This document shows positions 24,148 to 36,101 of a stretch of DNA of 42,077 bases, piece after piece. The position numbers were made by a program, and so were the translations under genes. Under the pieces are notes generated by a model. The model had not been told where the DNA came from. It did no database searches and saw nothing but the letters and a program-made list of their open reading frames with translations. Source of the stretch: Krasilnikovozyma curviuscula (Eukaryota > Basidiomycota > Tremellomycetes > Cystofilobasidiales > Mrakiaceae). Within the stretch, counting starts at the first letter, position 1. Each line of letters opens with the position of its first letter. Where the stretch lies: the NCBI GenBank assembly GCA_014825775.1, contig MVAQ01000193.1:1-42077 (forward strand), read 5' to 3'.

Positions 24148-24838
24148 AGACTATTCAACAGGGTGAAAATATCGAACGAAAGGGATTTAGGGAGCTGAAC
24201 TACCTTCAAACACCAGGCCAGCTGAAGAAACACTCACATTTACTTCGGTTATATCACCACACGAGCTCAGGGCCGTCAAGGGCCTCATAGGCTTCGCCTT
24301 GGAATGACCATTGTACTTACGGCCCATTTAGAAACCAGTCTTGTTGAGTGTTGAGGGAAGCTGCAGTGACAAAACAGAGGCTGCACGAAAGTCACGCAAG
24401 TGGCGAGTTCACAGATAATTGAATGAACTTCCTAGACGGAATGGAGCATTCCTAATGGTCTCTAGTTTCTAAAAGTAAAGCTGGGTACCCAAAGCTTCAG
24501 AGCTAAATTGTTTCGAGCGATGAATTCGAGGGCATATCCTGCGTCCCTTCTTGAAGGTGTTAAACTGCCTGCGAGACTAACGACCTACACCTCCTGAACG
24601 GAAGCTTATAACTCAGTGTAGTGGAATAGTATTTTAGAAAGAAGTCTTTCTGGAATGAGCGACTCTGAATGGGTTGAGTCAGTGGCGTCTCATGAGCTCA
24701 AAATCAAGCAGCGAAGTCCGGCGTCTACGCCAGACTACAACCATTTGGACCAACAATTCATTCAACGTCGAAATTAGTCTCTGGTTATAGCGTCAGATCT
24801 AGCAGAGCAGTGAATGGGGCCTATAAAGGATCACCGAG
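24148..24838. promoter_or_regulatory. Divergent promoter region, F-box gene / CEG1
   Basis: A 691-nt interval without a convincing ORF. It contains a palindromic TGAGTCA (24675-24681), an AP-1/Gcn4-like site, about 160 nt before the CEG1 ATG. Extra 5' exons of the F-box gene cannot be excluded. Confidence 0.4.
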
Positions 24839-26829
24839 ATGTCAATCCCTCAGCTGCCAGGAGTCTTATTTGAGAATAGCCATTTTCTCAAGGATCATGT
24901 AAAGAACCTGTGTAGGCTTGACCAACCCAGGTACATATTTAATTGTGGGTTTGCATCGATGACGATCTATTGATCGTTCTTCACCATGGTTTCTTGTGTA
25001 GGTTCCCTGGGTCCCAGCCAGTCAGCTTCGACAAGACGTCGTTGGATCTGCTTTTAGAAGAAGAGTACGTTGATATTCTCGCCCCAGCTTGTTCTTTGGA
25101 CTTTGTAATTATCTTTTTCGATCATTACTAATATGGATTCATGTTCTCAGCTTCTGGGTCTGCGAAAAATCAGATGGAGTGAGGGTTTTAGTGCTAATAG
25201 TGAAGAAGAAGAGAGAACAGATTCAAGAGGTGTTCCTGGTCAGTTTGAACTCATTCCTTTGGGCTTCATCCATTCCATGATAGCCAACTTACCTAGTTGT
25301 CTGCTTGTTATATGAAAATGGTCGCTTCGCTTGCCATCCTCTTCAAATTACCTACGGTTCACCACACCTCAGATCGATCGAAAAGAAGAGTTCAGACAGG
25401 TACACAACCTTACTTTCCCAACACACACGAATCCTAATGACCTGCTGGATGACACGATACTGGATGGTGAACTCGTTATAGACAAGGATCCTGTAACTGG
25501 GAAGGTTAGAGTTTCTCTCACTATAATACACTAGCCTTTGCGAGAAAATGACTCGAATACCTTTTTGCCTTGTTACTTCCATCTCCAGGAAACCCTGCGG
25601 CTTTATGCATTTGACTGTATAGTACTTCAAGGTGAAAACCTGTTCAACAAATCCCTCCAATCGAGATATGGAAGACTGGGCGACTGGGTCATCAAACCAC
25701 ACACTCAGTTCAACCTCAAAAACCACAAGGCCAATGCTTTAAGACCTTTCGACATCGTGGTGAAGCAGATGGAACGAGCGTATGCTATCGAGAAAGTGTT
25801 GACGGAAATCATTCCCAAGCTGAAACACGGACACGATGGTTTGATCTTCACTGGAGTCATGAGTGGTTACGTACCAGGAACAGATCCCAGAATGTAAGAA
25901 CTTTATGGTTCTTTTTTCTCCCTGGTCGTTTTTATTGACATGACTCGCGTGTGAACTCTTCTTGCGCCAGCCTGAAATGGAAACCACCACTCTCAAACTC
26001 AATAGACTTCAAGCTTCGACTGTGCTTTCCTCCTATTCCAACAAAACCTTCAGATCCTTTTCCTGAAGCAGACTTCACAAAAATTCCAATATTCCAGCTC
26101 TGGCAGTGGACTGGAAACGATTCCTATGAGTTTTTTGATACAATGACGGTCGAAGATGAAGAATGGCTCGAGTAAGTACAACAATGCTTCTATACTTGAA
26201 GCTTCCTAGAAAAGTCTAATGCTGACCAGCTTCAATCTACGGCAGAATGAAGAAGTCGGGCGAACAACTAGACGACAGGATAGTCGAAGTGGTGTGGGAC
26301 CCTGAGTTGCAGACGTGGAAGATTGAGCGATTCAGGGACGATAAATTGAATGGGAACCACGCTTCTGTCGTTCAGAAGGTGATAAGCAGCATACTGGATG
26401 GCGTTGAGGACACACAGGTATGTCGCCTCGATTTATGGGCCTTTCAGACACCATTTCAAACTACCTTTCTGACACGCTTGATGACTGGCATAGCTTATCG
26501 AGCTCCAAAGTCAGATGCGTGATGCTTGGAAAGCTCGAGAAGCACGACCTCCTCAACCGCCGTCGCAGCAATATCAGGCTCAACCTCAGCGACCGCCCGT
26601 ACATCAGCAAAGTCTCTCCTATCTCCCACCATCTACAGTACATCAACCTGCTCTCAAAACACTACCCACCCATCCCTCATACCCCGGCGCCTACAACGCC
26701 AACACTTTCAGAGCCCCGACTTACTCTACCCCTGCTCCTGATGATGGAGGCTTGGTGGAGCCTGGCGTCAAACCGAATAATGGTCATGTAGGAGGTAGCG
26801 TAGGGGGATTGCTTGGCTTGAAAAGGTAG
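24839..26829 (+). CDS. CEG1: mRNA capping enzyme, guanylyltransferase subunit
   Basis: Eight exons: 24839-24930, 25002-25064, 25151-25238, 25373-25504, 25589-25893, 25971-26171, 26246-26417 and 26494-26829, giving 462 residues (yeast Ceg1 is 459). It transfers GMP to the diphosphate end of nascent Pol II transcripts in the nucleus. The nucleotidyltransferase motifs appear in order: motif I CEKSDGVR with the GMP-accepting lysine at about residue 58, motif III FLIDRKEEF, motif IIIa DDTILDGELVID and LRLYAFDCIVLQG, motif IV HGHDGLIFTG, motif V ILKWKPPLSNSIDFKL, and a downstream OB-fold region ending near VVWDPELQTWKIERFRDDK. No RNA triphosphatase domain is fused, as usual in fungi. A Pro/Gln-rich tail of about 100 residues follows. 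A strong call. Confidence 0.94.
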
Positions 26830-27107
26830 AGATATGTTCCATCTTCTTCGCTCGAATCAAATTTAGCTGCTTTGCCTATGGCATTTGAGATCATGTTTGC
26901 TTATGAACTGCTTGTATCAATACACAATATCTTCTGTATTCGATTGAATGAGTGCCAGAGAATTTCAGAGTATGTCGAGTTCACTCGGCATGCTCACTGT
27001 ACGCCGCGACGACTGTCGGGCGGTAGTTTGCCTCCAATCCGACAAAAACAAAAACAGACTGATCCTGTCTCGCTGGGCCTTACCATTGTCGTTGATACAG
27101 AAGTAGA

Positions 27108-30100
27108 ATGTATCAGACGGGGCAGAGTCAAGGAACAGGAAACCAGCAACAGCAACAGCAGTTCAGCAGTCAGCAGCCCCTTCAGCACCCCTCTTTCCCA
27201 CTCGCTGCCTTTTCAGCTGGGACAAATCAACCTATTATCCATTCACCTTCAGGAGAACAGCCTGGAGCCATGAACAACTTGCAGCAGCAACAAAACTTCC
27301 CCTTCAACGGCGCAGGTGGAAGCTCGTTCAATGGCTCTCCAGTATTGGCGTCCTTTTCTCAACCCACCTCCCTCCAAAGCTTCCTTCCATCATCCTCTGA
27401 AGCAGTATCGTCCTCCCACCAGTCGAACCCATCGCCTCCAGCATCCGCAACGACAAAATCGGTCAAGAAACAGTCCGGTAAAAAGAGAAAGAGTGCAGCA
27501 ACCGACGCTGAGACTGAGGAAGACAAGAGGACAAAGACACCTAGAGCATGTGACAATTGCCGTAGAAAGAAAATCAGGTGAGTTTCTTCATACGACCTCA
27601 GTTGTGGGCGACTCAAGAGGAACATTGCTAACCGAACGTGTCTGTACCTCGCATTAGATGTGACATCCTTCCAGACGCTCAACCTCCACTCTGTGGTCAC
27701 TGCAAGAACTCCAATTCAGAATGCGAGTTCATCTTGCCCATCGCAGAGACGAGATTCAAGAAGAAGAGGTTGCAACAAGAAGAAGTAGCGTCGAGGGCAG
27801 GAACCCCTCTGGCTACCCCGTCTTTCCCATTGGTTGCTGGTACTCCTAGTTCTAGTAACGCTATTCCGAGCTCTTCAAGTTCTAAACCGAGTGTCAGAGT
27901 GTCAGGTGCGACTTGTCTCCATTTTGTTGTATCATGTGCTGCTCCCTCAAGCTGGTCCCTGCTAACTTCTTCTTATAGGCCCTACTTCCGTTGCATTCCT
28001 CGTTCATTCCACTGCGAACCTTCCACCAAATGCATTCGATTCTTATGATCTCAAAAACCATACAACCTGGGAAATCTCCGCTGATGGCGACGGCTTGATC
28101 AAAGTAGTCTTGCCTCCGCCAGGGTCAGAAGCAGACCCGCCAGCTCCACACCCTCCGAACCATTTGACAGCTCAGATCATACAAACGCTGGTGAACGACT
28201 ACTTTCGAAATATCTCTCCACTTCTGCCAATCGTTTCACGAGCTGAATTCCTTTCGACACCAAACCCAGATACTCTGTTGTTGTATGCTATTTGTGGTGT
28301 AGCTGCAACTAGAAGAAACGTTTCAAAAGATGTGTTCAACGCTCTGAGAACCACCATCAACGGTATCATAAAAAATAATGATGTCCTCAGTGACACAAGC
28401 TTGGAGACAGTCAGGAGTTTGCTAGTCCTCAGTATGGTTAGTGAACCTGTCTTCTATTGTTACGCAATTGGCTTAGTAACACAAAACCCTGCTGCCGAAA
28501 TCAGGTTGGAGATCTTCACGCTCAGCCAGTCTCGCGAACGATAGCAGCAGCAGTAGTCAGAGTCGGCGTCGCAATTAGGATGGCTCAAGATTTAGGTCTT
28601 CACAGAGAGCTTCCTCCGAGTGCGACCCAGATGATGAATCCGGCGGAGATCCTGCACCTTGAGACAAAAAGGCGGTTATGGGCTGGATGTGTTATCATGG
28701 ACCGATGGTACAGCGCTTCTTGCGGACTACCACAGTGCATCGACCTTTTGGATTGTGATGTTCTTGTGAGGAATACCTTGTCTATCCCAAGTAGCTGCTC
28801 TCCGTCAATGCTGATATTTCCGTTTGTAGCTTCCAAATCCTGAAGATTTGACTATCATGGACCCTTCCCTCCAGACGTATCCATTTCTGTTTATGTCGGA
28901 ACTTTTGAAACTGTCCATTTTACTCGGACGTAAGTCATTCCATCATACTGCACATCATCAAAATTCCGAAGATTTGAGGTTTCTCATTCTTCTTGTTTAT
29001 CACAGGTGTAACCAAAACTATTTACGGTCCAACTGGTCTCAAACATGTCCAAGATCGACAGCTGGTGGACTTGCATCGTGACATCACCAATTGGAGAAAC
29101 TGTTTACCTCATCTTTTGACCTTCAGAGGGACCGATTCAAGCTATGAAGCGGGAGTCCTTCACTTGCTGCACATCGCCATCCAGTTCCTATTCTTCCGTG
29201 TCTTCATGAGACTGAACTACGAATGCCCTCCACATCTCAAGTTCTCACTGGATGTTTCCACTTGGAGTCAGCTTATCCGCTGGTCTCAAGAAGCAATCTA
29301 CTGGTTGGACCAAAATGACTCAGCGCTTGACACGCTGTACATCGTCAGTTATGCTGCAACGACATGCGCACTAGTTCAAGTGAGTCATATCATTGCTTGC
29401 CGTTCTTATCAGATTTTTTTATTGAGAAATCTGCCACTGTACACCATCAGTATCACACATGGGCTCGAAGGAAAGATGAAGAATGTCTCCACTCTCTAAA
29501 AGTCTTAAGAGAGTGTGTCAAGAGATGGGAAGATACTGTTCAGCCTGATCACATGTCTATTCGTCGTAAAGTGAGTGGTATTGTCTATCCAAGGGTTTCA
29601 GTTGAACTGACTATATTGTCGTGCTTTGAAGACCACTGAAGTCATGTCACTGCTGTATGAGGCTGCCCTCCACGCACCAGCTCCACCACCACCCACATCC
29701 AAAAGACTTAACCCAACACATGGAGTCAAGAATAACAGGGAGCACGCCGGTAAAATAGAGTTCAGAAAAGACGCTTCAAGGCCAGGAGGGGGTGTCTATG
29801 TCGGGGACGAGAAAGCGGTGGAGACGATGCGAGACGTTGATGGCAACCTGCTTGTTGGAAAAGAAAGTGATGCCCGTACAACGCCGGGTGGTTCCGGAAG
29901 CTTCAGCGCTGGCAACAGTCCTTACGGAGGTGGTAGTCAAGGTTCCGCCAGCCATATGTCAGGATCTCCATCATTCTTACAGGGAGGAGACTGGGTGACT
30001 GGTGTTCCTGACGCAGGGCTAATGGAAGGTATGCCAGGGACGATCTTCGATTGGGGCTCTTGGGATCAGTACTTCAGCAGGATCATCCCCAACGATCCTC

Positions 30101-30279
30101 AAGAAGTCAACAACTTGACGGCTGCTGGTTTCCCACCTCAAGAAGTCAACAGCATGACCACTAATGGTTTCTCACCTCAAGAAGCTGACAATATAAGCGC
30201 TACTGGTTTCCCGGCTGTACCCAACCTCAATATTCAGAACTTTGCTATCAACAACAACAACGGCGGCGCTGGGTTCTGA
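27108..30279 (+). CDS. Zn2Cys6 fungal transcription factor
   Basis: Eight exons: 27108-27577, 27658-27905, 27979-28436, 28505-28765, 28830-28929, 29006-29379, 29451-29570 and 29632-30279, giving 892 residues. A Gln-rich N terminus and basic stretch (KKQSGKKRKS) precede the binuclear zinc cluster ACDNCRRKKIRC, CGHC, then a last Cys in ECEF; spacing is C-x2-C-x6-C-x10-C-x2-C-x6-C, split by intron 1 just before the third Cys. LPIAETRFKKKR follows the cluster. The central part (YFRNISPLLPIVSRAEF, VRVGVAIRMAQDLGLHRE, KRRLWAGCVIMDRWYSASCG) is the fungal_trans middle-homology region. The C terminus is Gly/Ser-rich and ends in three 13-residue repeats (30097-30213). Target genes and the inducer are unknown. 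Confidence 0.92.
30097..30213 (+). repeat. Three 39-bp tandem coding repeats at the transcription factor C terminus
   Basis: Three consecutive in-frame copies starting CCTCAAGAAG encode PQEVNNLTAAGFP, PQEVNSMTTNGFS and PQEADNISATGFP. The copies have diverged mostly at non-hydrophobic positions; the PQE start and GF end are kept in all three. Confidence 0.85.
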
Positions 30280-30523
30280 TCGCTTCGATATGCCCGTTTG
30301 TCCACTCAGAGCATATGTGTAAGCTATTGTAGCTGATAATTAGTGTATAAGAGATATTTGATACTTTTTTGAGCCGTGTCTCCGAAAGCCACTTTTCCGT
30401 CCTTTTTTTCTCCCACTGCTTTGGCCAGCAACCGGAGTGTGCACTAACTTTCACCACTTTTCTGTTTCGCACTTGCAGCAGCATCTAGCCCCAAGTTGAA
30501 GGGTGAACTGTTCCAGTTGTAAC

Positions 30524-31375
30524 ATGCTTCGAGCAGCCATTCCTAAAGCTTCACCAGCGACTTTTCGTGGCTTTCCAACTCTTCTCGCCCAGCCATTATC
30601 ATTCTACCGTCCAGCTTCTTCCTCGAGACTAACACCGCCCCATCAGCCGGCATCAGCCTCAGTATTGACATCCTCTACCAACGTACAGAAAACGGCACTC
30701 TCAGAGGAGAATCAGCAACCCTCTTCCTCCGCCCAACCCTCCTCCTCGTCGCCATCCTTCTCGATAAATTCCAGTCGCAGCCCCACCCAGGACGAAAACA
30801 CCCATGACACAATGTCATTTCCAACAGCTATTCAACCTGACTTACGGCCCAAGGAGGCCGTCGTTCGAAGGCCCGATCCAATGGTTGACGATGGTCGAGT
30901 TCTACACATGTACCTCAGATTCTCACGAAACAACACCAAAGGAGCTATCAACCTCTCGAATGGAGAGACTTTGAAGGAAGGAAAATTCACTACTGGGTCT
31001 CTCGGTTTCAAAAACTCGATTGGAGGTGGTTACGAAGCTGGATTCCAGGTCGTGTTAAAATTGGTGCAGAGGATAGAGAGGGAGATGGATGAGCTGGGAG
31101 GAACTGTATTCGTTAGAGTTGGAATGGGAGGATTTGGTCAAGGTCGAACGGCTGTTCAGGACATCCTGATGGGCAATGAAGGGGCGAGGATACGGCCGTT
31201 CATCATTTCACTCGCAGAGACAAGTAGGATCAAGTAAGTTTTCTTGCTTGACCAAGATTTTGGAGCATTCCCTTTTCTTCTTTCTCATGCCTTCAGTTGG
31301 CTGACAATGTACTTTACTTTTTCTTTGATTAGGCGTGAGGGGGGAATGAGAATGAAGAAGAAGAGAAGGGTGTAG
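30524..31375 (+). CDS. Mitochondrial small-subunit ribosomal protein uS11m
   Basis: Two exons, 30524-31233 and 31333-31375, giving 250 residues. The N terminus (MLRAAIPKASPATFRGFP) is basic and Ser-rich, as in a mitochondrial targeting peptide, and is followed by a Ser/Pro-rich spacer. From about residue 125 the uS11 fold is recognisable: LHMYLRFSRNNTKGAINLS, a TTGSLGFKNSIGGGYEAGFQ segment in place of the bacterial KGSRKSTPYAAQ, VFVRVGMGGFGQGRTAVQDI, and a terminal RIKREGGMRMKKKRRV basic tail that binds 16S-like rRNA in the platform. The yeast counterpart is Mrps18. The 43-nt last exon supplies most of the basic tail. It lies close to (244 nt after) the transcription factor gene and is convergent with ERF2. 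Confidence 0.85.
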
Positions 31376-31615
31376 AATTTGGTATCAACGATCAAAGTCT
31401 ATTTCTCCTATTCTTCAATGGTACAGAAAGAGGTTTTGAAAACGTCCAATTGACAGCTACAGTAAGCTTGCAAGTTTTACATGCGCCATTAGATATCGCA
31501 ATCGCAAAATGGAATAAATATATACACCTCAGAGCAAGTCAAGAGTCACGTGCCAAGGAGGAGGATACTGCAGCCTGAGATTGGAAACTCCCAAGAATAA
31601 ACCATTTCTCCTCTC

Positions 31616-33910
31616 TCAGACGTGATGCAGCTTTCTCTCCCTTTCTTCGTCTTCTAACAGACCAGGATTTTCCAGCCTCGTATCCGCTTTGTACTCCTTC
31701 TCGAAATCCATAAAGCCCGGGTGTGCAGGTCTACATGCCATGCGGATGAAGTTGGTGTACCAGTGAGGAAAAGCGAACGGGTTTTCCTGTTCGTTCGAGT
31801 TTGGTGTCGGATTAGAAGCCAGTACAGACCTAGATGCTTTCCGTCTAATCTGCTCAATTGTTGTTGAATTGGCAAAGATCAACTGTGTAACAAGAAAAAA
31901 TAGAAAAAGAAAAGCAGGTAAGCCGTGTTCAGGTAATCAAAGTTGCAACTTGCACTTACACGCAAATGGTAGAAAGCCAGTGCGCCTACCGGCGCAACCA
32001 GACCTAAGCTCAAAAAGAACGCAACGACGCTGCCACCGTTCTGACGGAGAGTGTCGTTAAAATTGCTGTGTGTTAGATGGCCAGACATAGCGATGTGAAT
32101 TGCTGAAAAGACGGTGACCCATATCAAGGAGATGATCGAGAATGTCAAAAAGGCGATGAAGGAAGTGTAATTTCGACGACCAATACACGTGTGAAGGTAT
32201 GTACAGTGGTGATCTAGATCAAAAGGATTTGAGATCAATGAGTTCAATGAATTGAAAAGACTAGTTTCCAATAGACTTACCAATCCCTTCGACACAGTTA
32301 CCGCAGACTCGACAGTGACTACATCTTGGCGGACGGTAGATTTTGCATGTTTCGCAGTATTTGACCGTAACCACTCCAGCTCGGACCCGGAGATCTCGCG
32401 GTGGTGGGAAGAAATCGCCATCCGTTGCATCTAGCGGTGGTGTCAAGTCAAGATTCCTGGGAAGGATACCTGGATCCCTCAGAGCCTGTAGAAGGTAAAT
32501 CATAATGACTGTGTCAGACTATTTCTTCAAAATTAAGTTTAGGCAAAGGTTAAAACCAACCGTTGCAAGCATAGAAGAAATGCTGATTCCCCAGAGATAC
32601 ACGAAGATGACCGTCACCGCTATCCCACTACCCGTATGACCGCTGCCACCAAATCCAGTCTTACACAGATACTGACCCGTTGTGCCCAACCAAAGCCCAC
32701 CCATTCCAAACATGATCGCCATGGACGTGATAAACGGCCAGGGCGAATCACCGCCTGTGGTCAGTCTCCCTGAGAGGAAAAACGTGTTGGAAGAAGGATG
32801 GAGCTGGTAGTTCTTCTTCCCTGAACCTCTGGTCGGTTGCGTCTTCGTTGATCGTTGAGGTGGGAGCGCTTTCAAGGCGTGTTGGAAGTCGAGGGACGAA
32901 TCGACGGCTTCCTGAGTCACGTCACGCAGTTCATGAGTGTTGTTCTGCAGGTATGCAGACTCGGAAAAGGCATCCACAGACTTCTGAGGGATGTATGTGT
33001 TGGACTGGTGAGGCATGTTAATTTCTAAGTCGTCCGTACCTGGTTGAGAGTGTACGTGATGACCAAATACTCCTGGCTCCAAGTCAACGGATTTTTTCCT
33101 TTGAGGGCCAGCTTTCGAAAGTAGTGGTTCCTGAGAGGAAGTTATCATTGCTGAACCACCTAACGACCTCTGTCGAGCTGAGTGACCACCGCCGACACCA
33201 AAGCCAGTGTTGCTTCCACCGTGGAGTAGGGGTGATGAGTGGGTCGAGTTTGTAGGTGGACCATCGGACAGAATCCTACGCATCGTCGTCCCTCCCATTG
33301 GTTCACTCATCTCTATCTCCCCTCCTGAACCCACCACATCCTTCTTCGCCGACGATGCAACGGCTTGCTTAGGCCGCTGAGGTGCGAAGAAGGCCCTGTT
33401 GGGTAAGATTCCAGTAGTGAAGTTATTGCTGGCCTGTGAGACTGGAGGAGGGAGGTCTGAAGTACTACTGCCTTGAGCAGTCGAAGAAGAGACCGGAGCA
33501 TAGGAACCTTGCGCTGAAGTAGGTCGGCCTGTGGATGACTTCTTTTCAAACGAGTTCCTAGAAACAAGCGAGGTTGTTGAGCCTGCTCCTTGACGAGTGC
33601 TTGACCCTCCTTGGGTTGAGATATTGTACTAAAAGTAGAGTGCAGAGCAAACAACGGTCGAAAGTCAGCGACCTGCGTGCGAGCCACCTTGCCATTCGTT
33701 GTCCCTCTGAAGACGTACGAAAGACAGAGTTCCGTCTAGTGACGGTCTTCGGCTGAACTCTTCATCTTTACTTCTAGACCTTGTCAGGGTGACTGTTGCA
33801 CCAGATGAAGCTGCAGTGCCAGGGAGAGAGCAGGGATCTTCGTCAGCAGCGAATGTTGGAGCACTAAAGATGGACGTACGCAGAGTAACAGAATGTCTCG
33901 ATGCAGACAT
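31616..33910 (-). CDS. ERF2: DHHC palmitoyltransferase (ERF2-type)
   Basis: Five exons: 33910-33719, 33628-32561, 32485-32281, 32213-31960 and 31882-31616, giving 661 residues. It transfers palmitate from palmitoyl-CoA to cysteines of substrate proteins (Ras for yeast Erf2) at the ER. The cysteine-rich domain reads YCETCKIYRPPRCSHCRVC, GNCVEGI, then DHHCTYLHTCIGRRNY, with the catalytic Cys in DHHC. Four membrane spans are visible: two before the domain (around WPFITSMAIMFGMGGLWL and IAVTVIFVYLWGISISSML) and two after it (FLTFSIISLIWVTVFSAI and VVAFFLSLGLVAPVGALAFY). ALRDPGILPRN precedes the domain, as in ERF2 proteins. The Ser/Thr/Gly-rich cytosolic N terminus of about 300 residues makes it nearly twice the length of yeast Erf2. 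The first intron is chosen on its GTACGT donor. Confidence 0.9.
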
Positions 33911-35051
33911 CTAGTAGCCCAAGTGAAAGCTCGTGCTGTTGCCTTAGCGAGAGAGCACGGCGACCGAGAAAACGCTGAAAAAACAAGGGCAACAAGGTTA
34001 CGGGTGAAACATAGAGCACGGCAGACCCAGTCGTGTTGATTTGGTCGCCATTAGATCCGACGATACCCGTGCTCAGAGTCAATACAACATTGAGCAATAT
34101 GAATCTTTCAGACCATTTTGCAATTTCTTAGGGGACTTAGAGCAGCCATCTGAACAGTCCCCTTGCGTTTGGGCCAAGCTCGCGATTGTTTTTGCTCGTC
34201 TAATCGGCCAGAGCTATCCCTTTCGCTCGTTCAAGACCATAATGCTGGCCCTTACAGAAAAAATTTCTTTCTTTATTCATCGCTCTGGTGACGTTTTCCT
34301 CCTTCTGTGAAAGACACGGCTAAAAAAAAAAAAAACAATCAAATACACACAGAGTTTTCCTCGTGGGGCCAACGACCCAGCTCGCTTGCCTTCTCGTTTC
34401 GTTTGTCACCTTTCATTAACCATCAATATCGATTGGATATCATGACCAATTGAAAAGGATGAGCAGAGAGAGCGCCAAAAAAAAAAACAGAGGGTTGCTT
34501 CTGGAAAGGATGAAAAGCTACCAGTTTGACTTTCGTGCTTTGACTGCACAGATAGAGTTTCATTAGTACTCAGACAAACGTATTTTGACTCAATCTAACC
34601 TGAAGGTCACTGTAGTTCGAAATATTTCCCAACGAGAGTCAATTCGTTTCCCAAGTCCCTGATGCTGAAACTCAGCTGTATTATCCTGGTCTCACTACGT
34701 GAATAGTTAGACCAAGTACTTGTCTTCAGATTCTTGAAGCACCGACGATGTAGGAAGAAGCTTTGAAGGAGAGCAAATTTGGGCAAATGGCGATTTCGTG
34801 GCAGGAATGCGACAAGGGAGATGTTGGAAAGAGGAATAGCAGTAGTGTGGATTGGTAGCCCAGATTAAGCAGCCCTTGGATAACGAGTTCTGTTTTAATC
34901 TTCGTTTTCTTGCCCGTGGTTTCAAATGACGAGTTTCTATGCTTCCTCAATCTTCACCAGCAACACCACACCTTTCATTATCTCGACAGCTAACAGCCAA
35001 GCTCTCGCTTCCTACCGCAGGACTGCTTTCATTCTCACCAAAAGATCATCT

Positions 35052-35531
35052 TCAAAGAGTTCTCATGGATAGTTGCCCTCTGCTGAGATCAACAGCCGTC
35101 TCAACCAGCGCATCGAGAGTGTCGCTTCTGAGCTGTTTCAACCACCCTTCCCTATCGGCGACCGGCAAATACTCAATACCCACTAACCCATGACCAGATG
35201 TGTACGCACCGGATATGAGCCCTAAAAGAAATGAAGGAGAATTCCCAAGGAGGCCCCCTTCACTGGAACCAGTCAAACTCTCTCTGGTCAGGTCAGCGAC
35301 CAATTCGATTGCAGTATTTGTCTGGTCTGAGAACCATAACAAACCACCACAACTGCCGGAAGGTACGGATCGAAATGTTTCAACGCTAGGACGAAAACCC
35401 AGCTTTCCTGAAAGTGGAGACGATGCTGGGAAATAGATCGGAGAACGACTGCCGGAGTTCAAGGTTCTGGCAGGCGAAAGGGTTTTCCGACTCGCACGCA
35501 GGTGTCGTTTTTGGGCTTGAGTAAGGAATCG
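35052..35531 (-). CDS. Candidate exon of an unrecognised gene (or decayed gene)
   Basis: A minus-strand frame of 159 codons plus stop, opening directly after a TAG that could be a 3' splice site (CACTAG at 35532-35537) and lacking an early ATG, so an upstream exon would be required. The composition is protein-like (for example QAQKRHLRASRKTL, IELVADLTRESLTGSS, LPVADREGWLKQLRSDTLD) rather than the Arg/Ser-rich look of most chance frames here. I could not build a convincing 5' exon, the putative acceptor has a weak pyrimidine tract, and I recognise no family. It may be a degraded gene, an exon of an undetected gene, or chance. Confidence 0.25.
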   Translation of the reverse strand, partial: RFLTQAQKRHLRASRKTLSPARTLNSGSRSPIYFPASSPLSGKLGFRPSVETFRSVPSGSCGGLLWFSDQTNTAIELVADLTRESLTGSSEGGLLGNSPSFLLGLISGAYTSGHGLVGIEYLPVADREGWLKQLRSDTLDALVETAVDLSRGQLSMRTL

Positions 35532-35988
35532 CTAGTGCACTTCTGCGCCATGCTATGCCATGGGCTTCAGATTTACCCGGTTCTCGATCAGTATCATAAC
35601 AAGGAAAGGTCGGAGCGTAAGACAGGTGCAGGTAAACATTCAACGAAAACAAATGCTCCCGCGAAGTCGCGGCTCTATCTCGTCCCGGTGATTACAAACA
35701 CACCCTTGAATGCCGCTTCTTTCCTTTTCACACGAGCAGCTGCAGCTGTGAATATGGCAGAACGGGTTTAAATGTAAGCGTTTCAGCACGGTTCTCACAG
35801 GTAAACAACAAACCGCCTTGTCGGATCGAAGAAAGGCGACGCGCGCGGGTTTCCTCATCAGGTGAGCTGAAAGGCTGGGCTTTTCATAGTTGCGATCTGA
35901 TTGCTTCCACTCGGGAACACGGTGCGCTCATACGGGAGCCCTCTTGACGACCCTTCTGTTTGTCTGGAAGCAAAATTATACCATAGAG

Positions 35989-35994
35989 TATAAA
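35989..35994 (+). promoter_or_regulatory. TATA box of the MFS transporter gene
   Basis: TATAAA lies 108-113 nt upstream of the ATG at 36102, a plausible distance for a fungal core promoter, and is followed by a C/T-rich leader (TTTTTCCCCTCC) before the start codon. Confidence 0.5.
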
Positions 35995-36101
35995 GAGGCG
36001 AGAAAGAGGGGACTCCAAACCTTGATCGTCCCCACAAGTTTTTCCCCTCCTTTGCCAACCAACCCAGCCCTACTCACAGCAGACAGCTGTACAACAACAC
36101 A

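Larger units (their letters stand above)
33911..36101. other. Gene-poor interval (2.2 kb) between ERF2 and the MFS gene
   Basis: The largest gap in the window. It includes the ERF2 promoter, A-runs near 34322 and 34480, an isolated minus-strand open stretch (35052-35531, listed separately) and the MFS promoter with a TATA box at 35989. I find no tRNA, transposon ends or recognisable protein domain. Confidence 0.5.
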
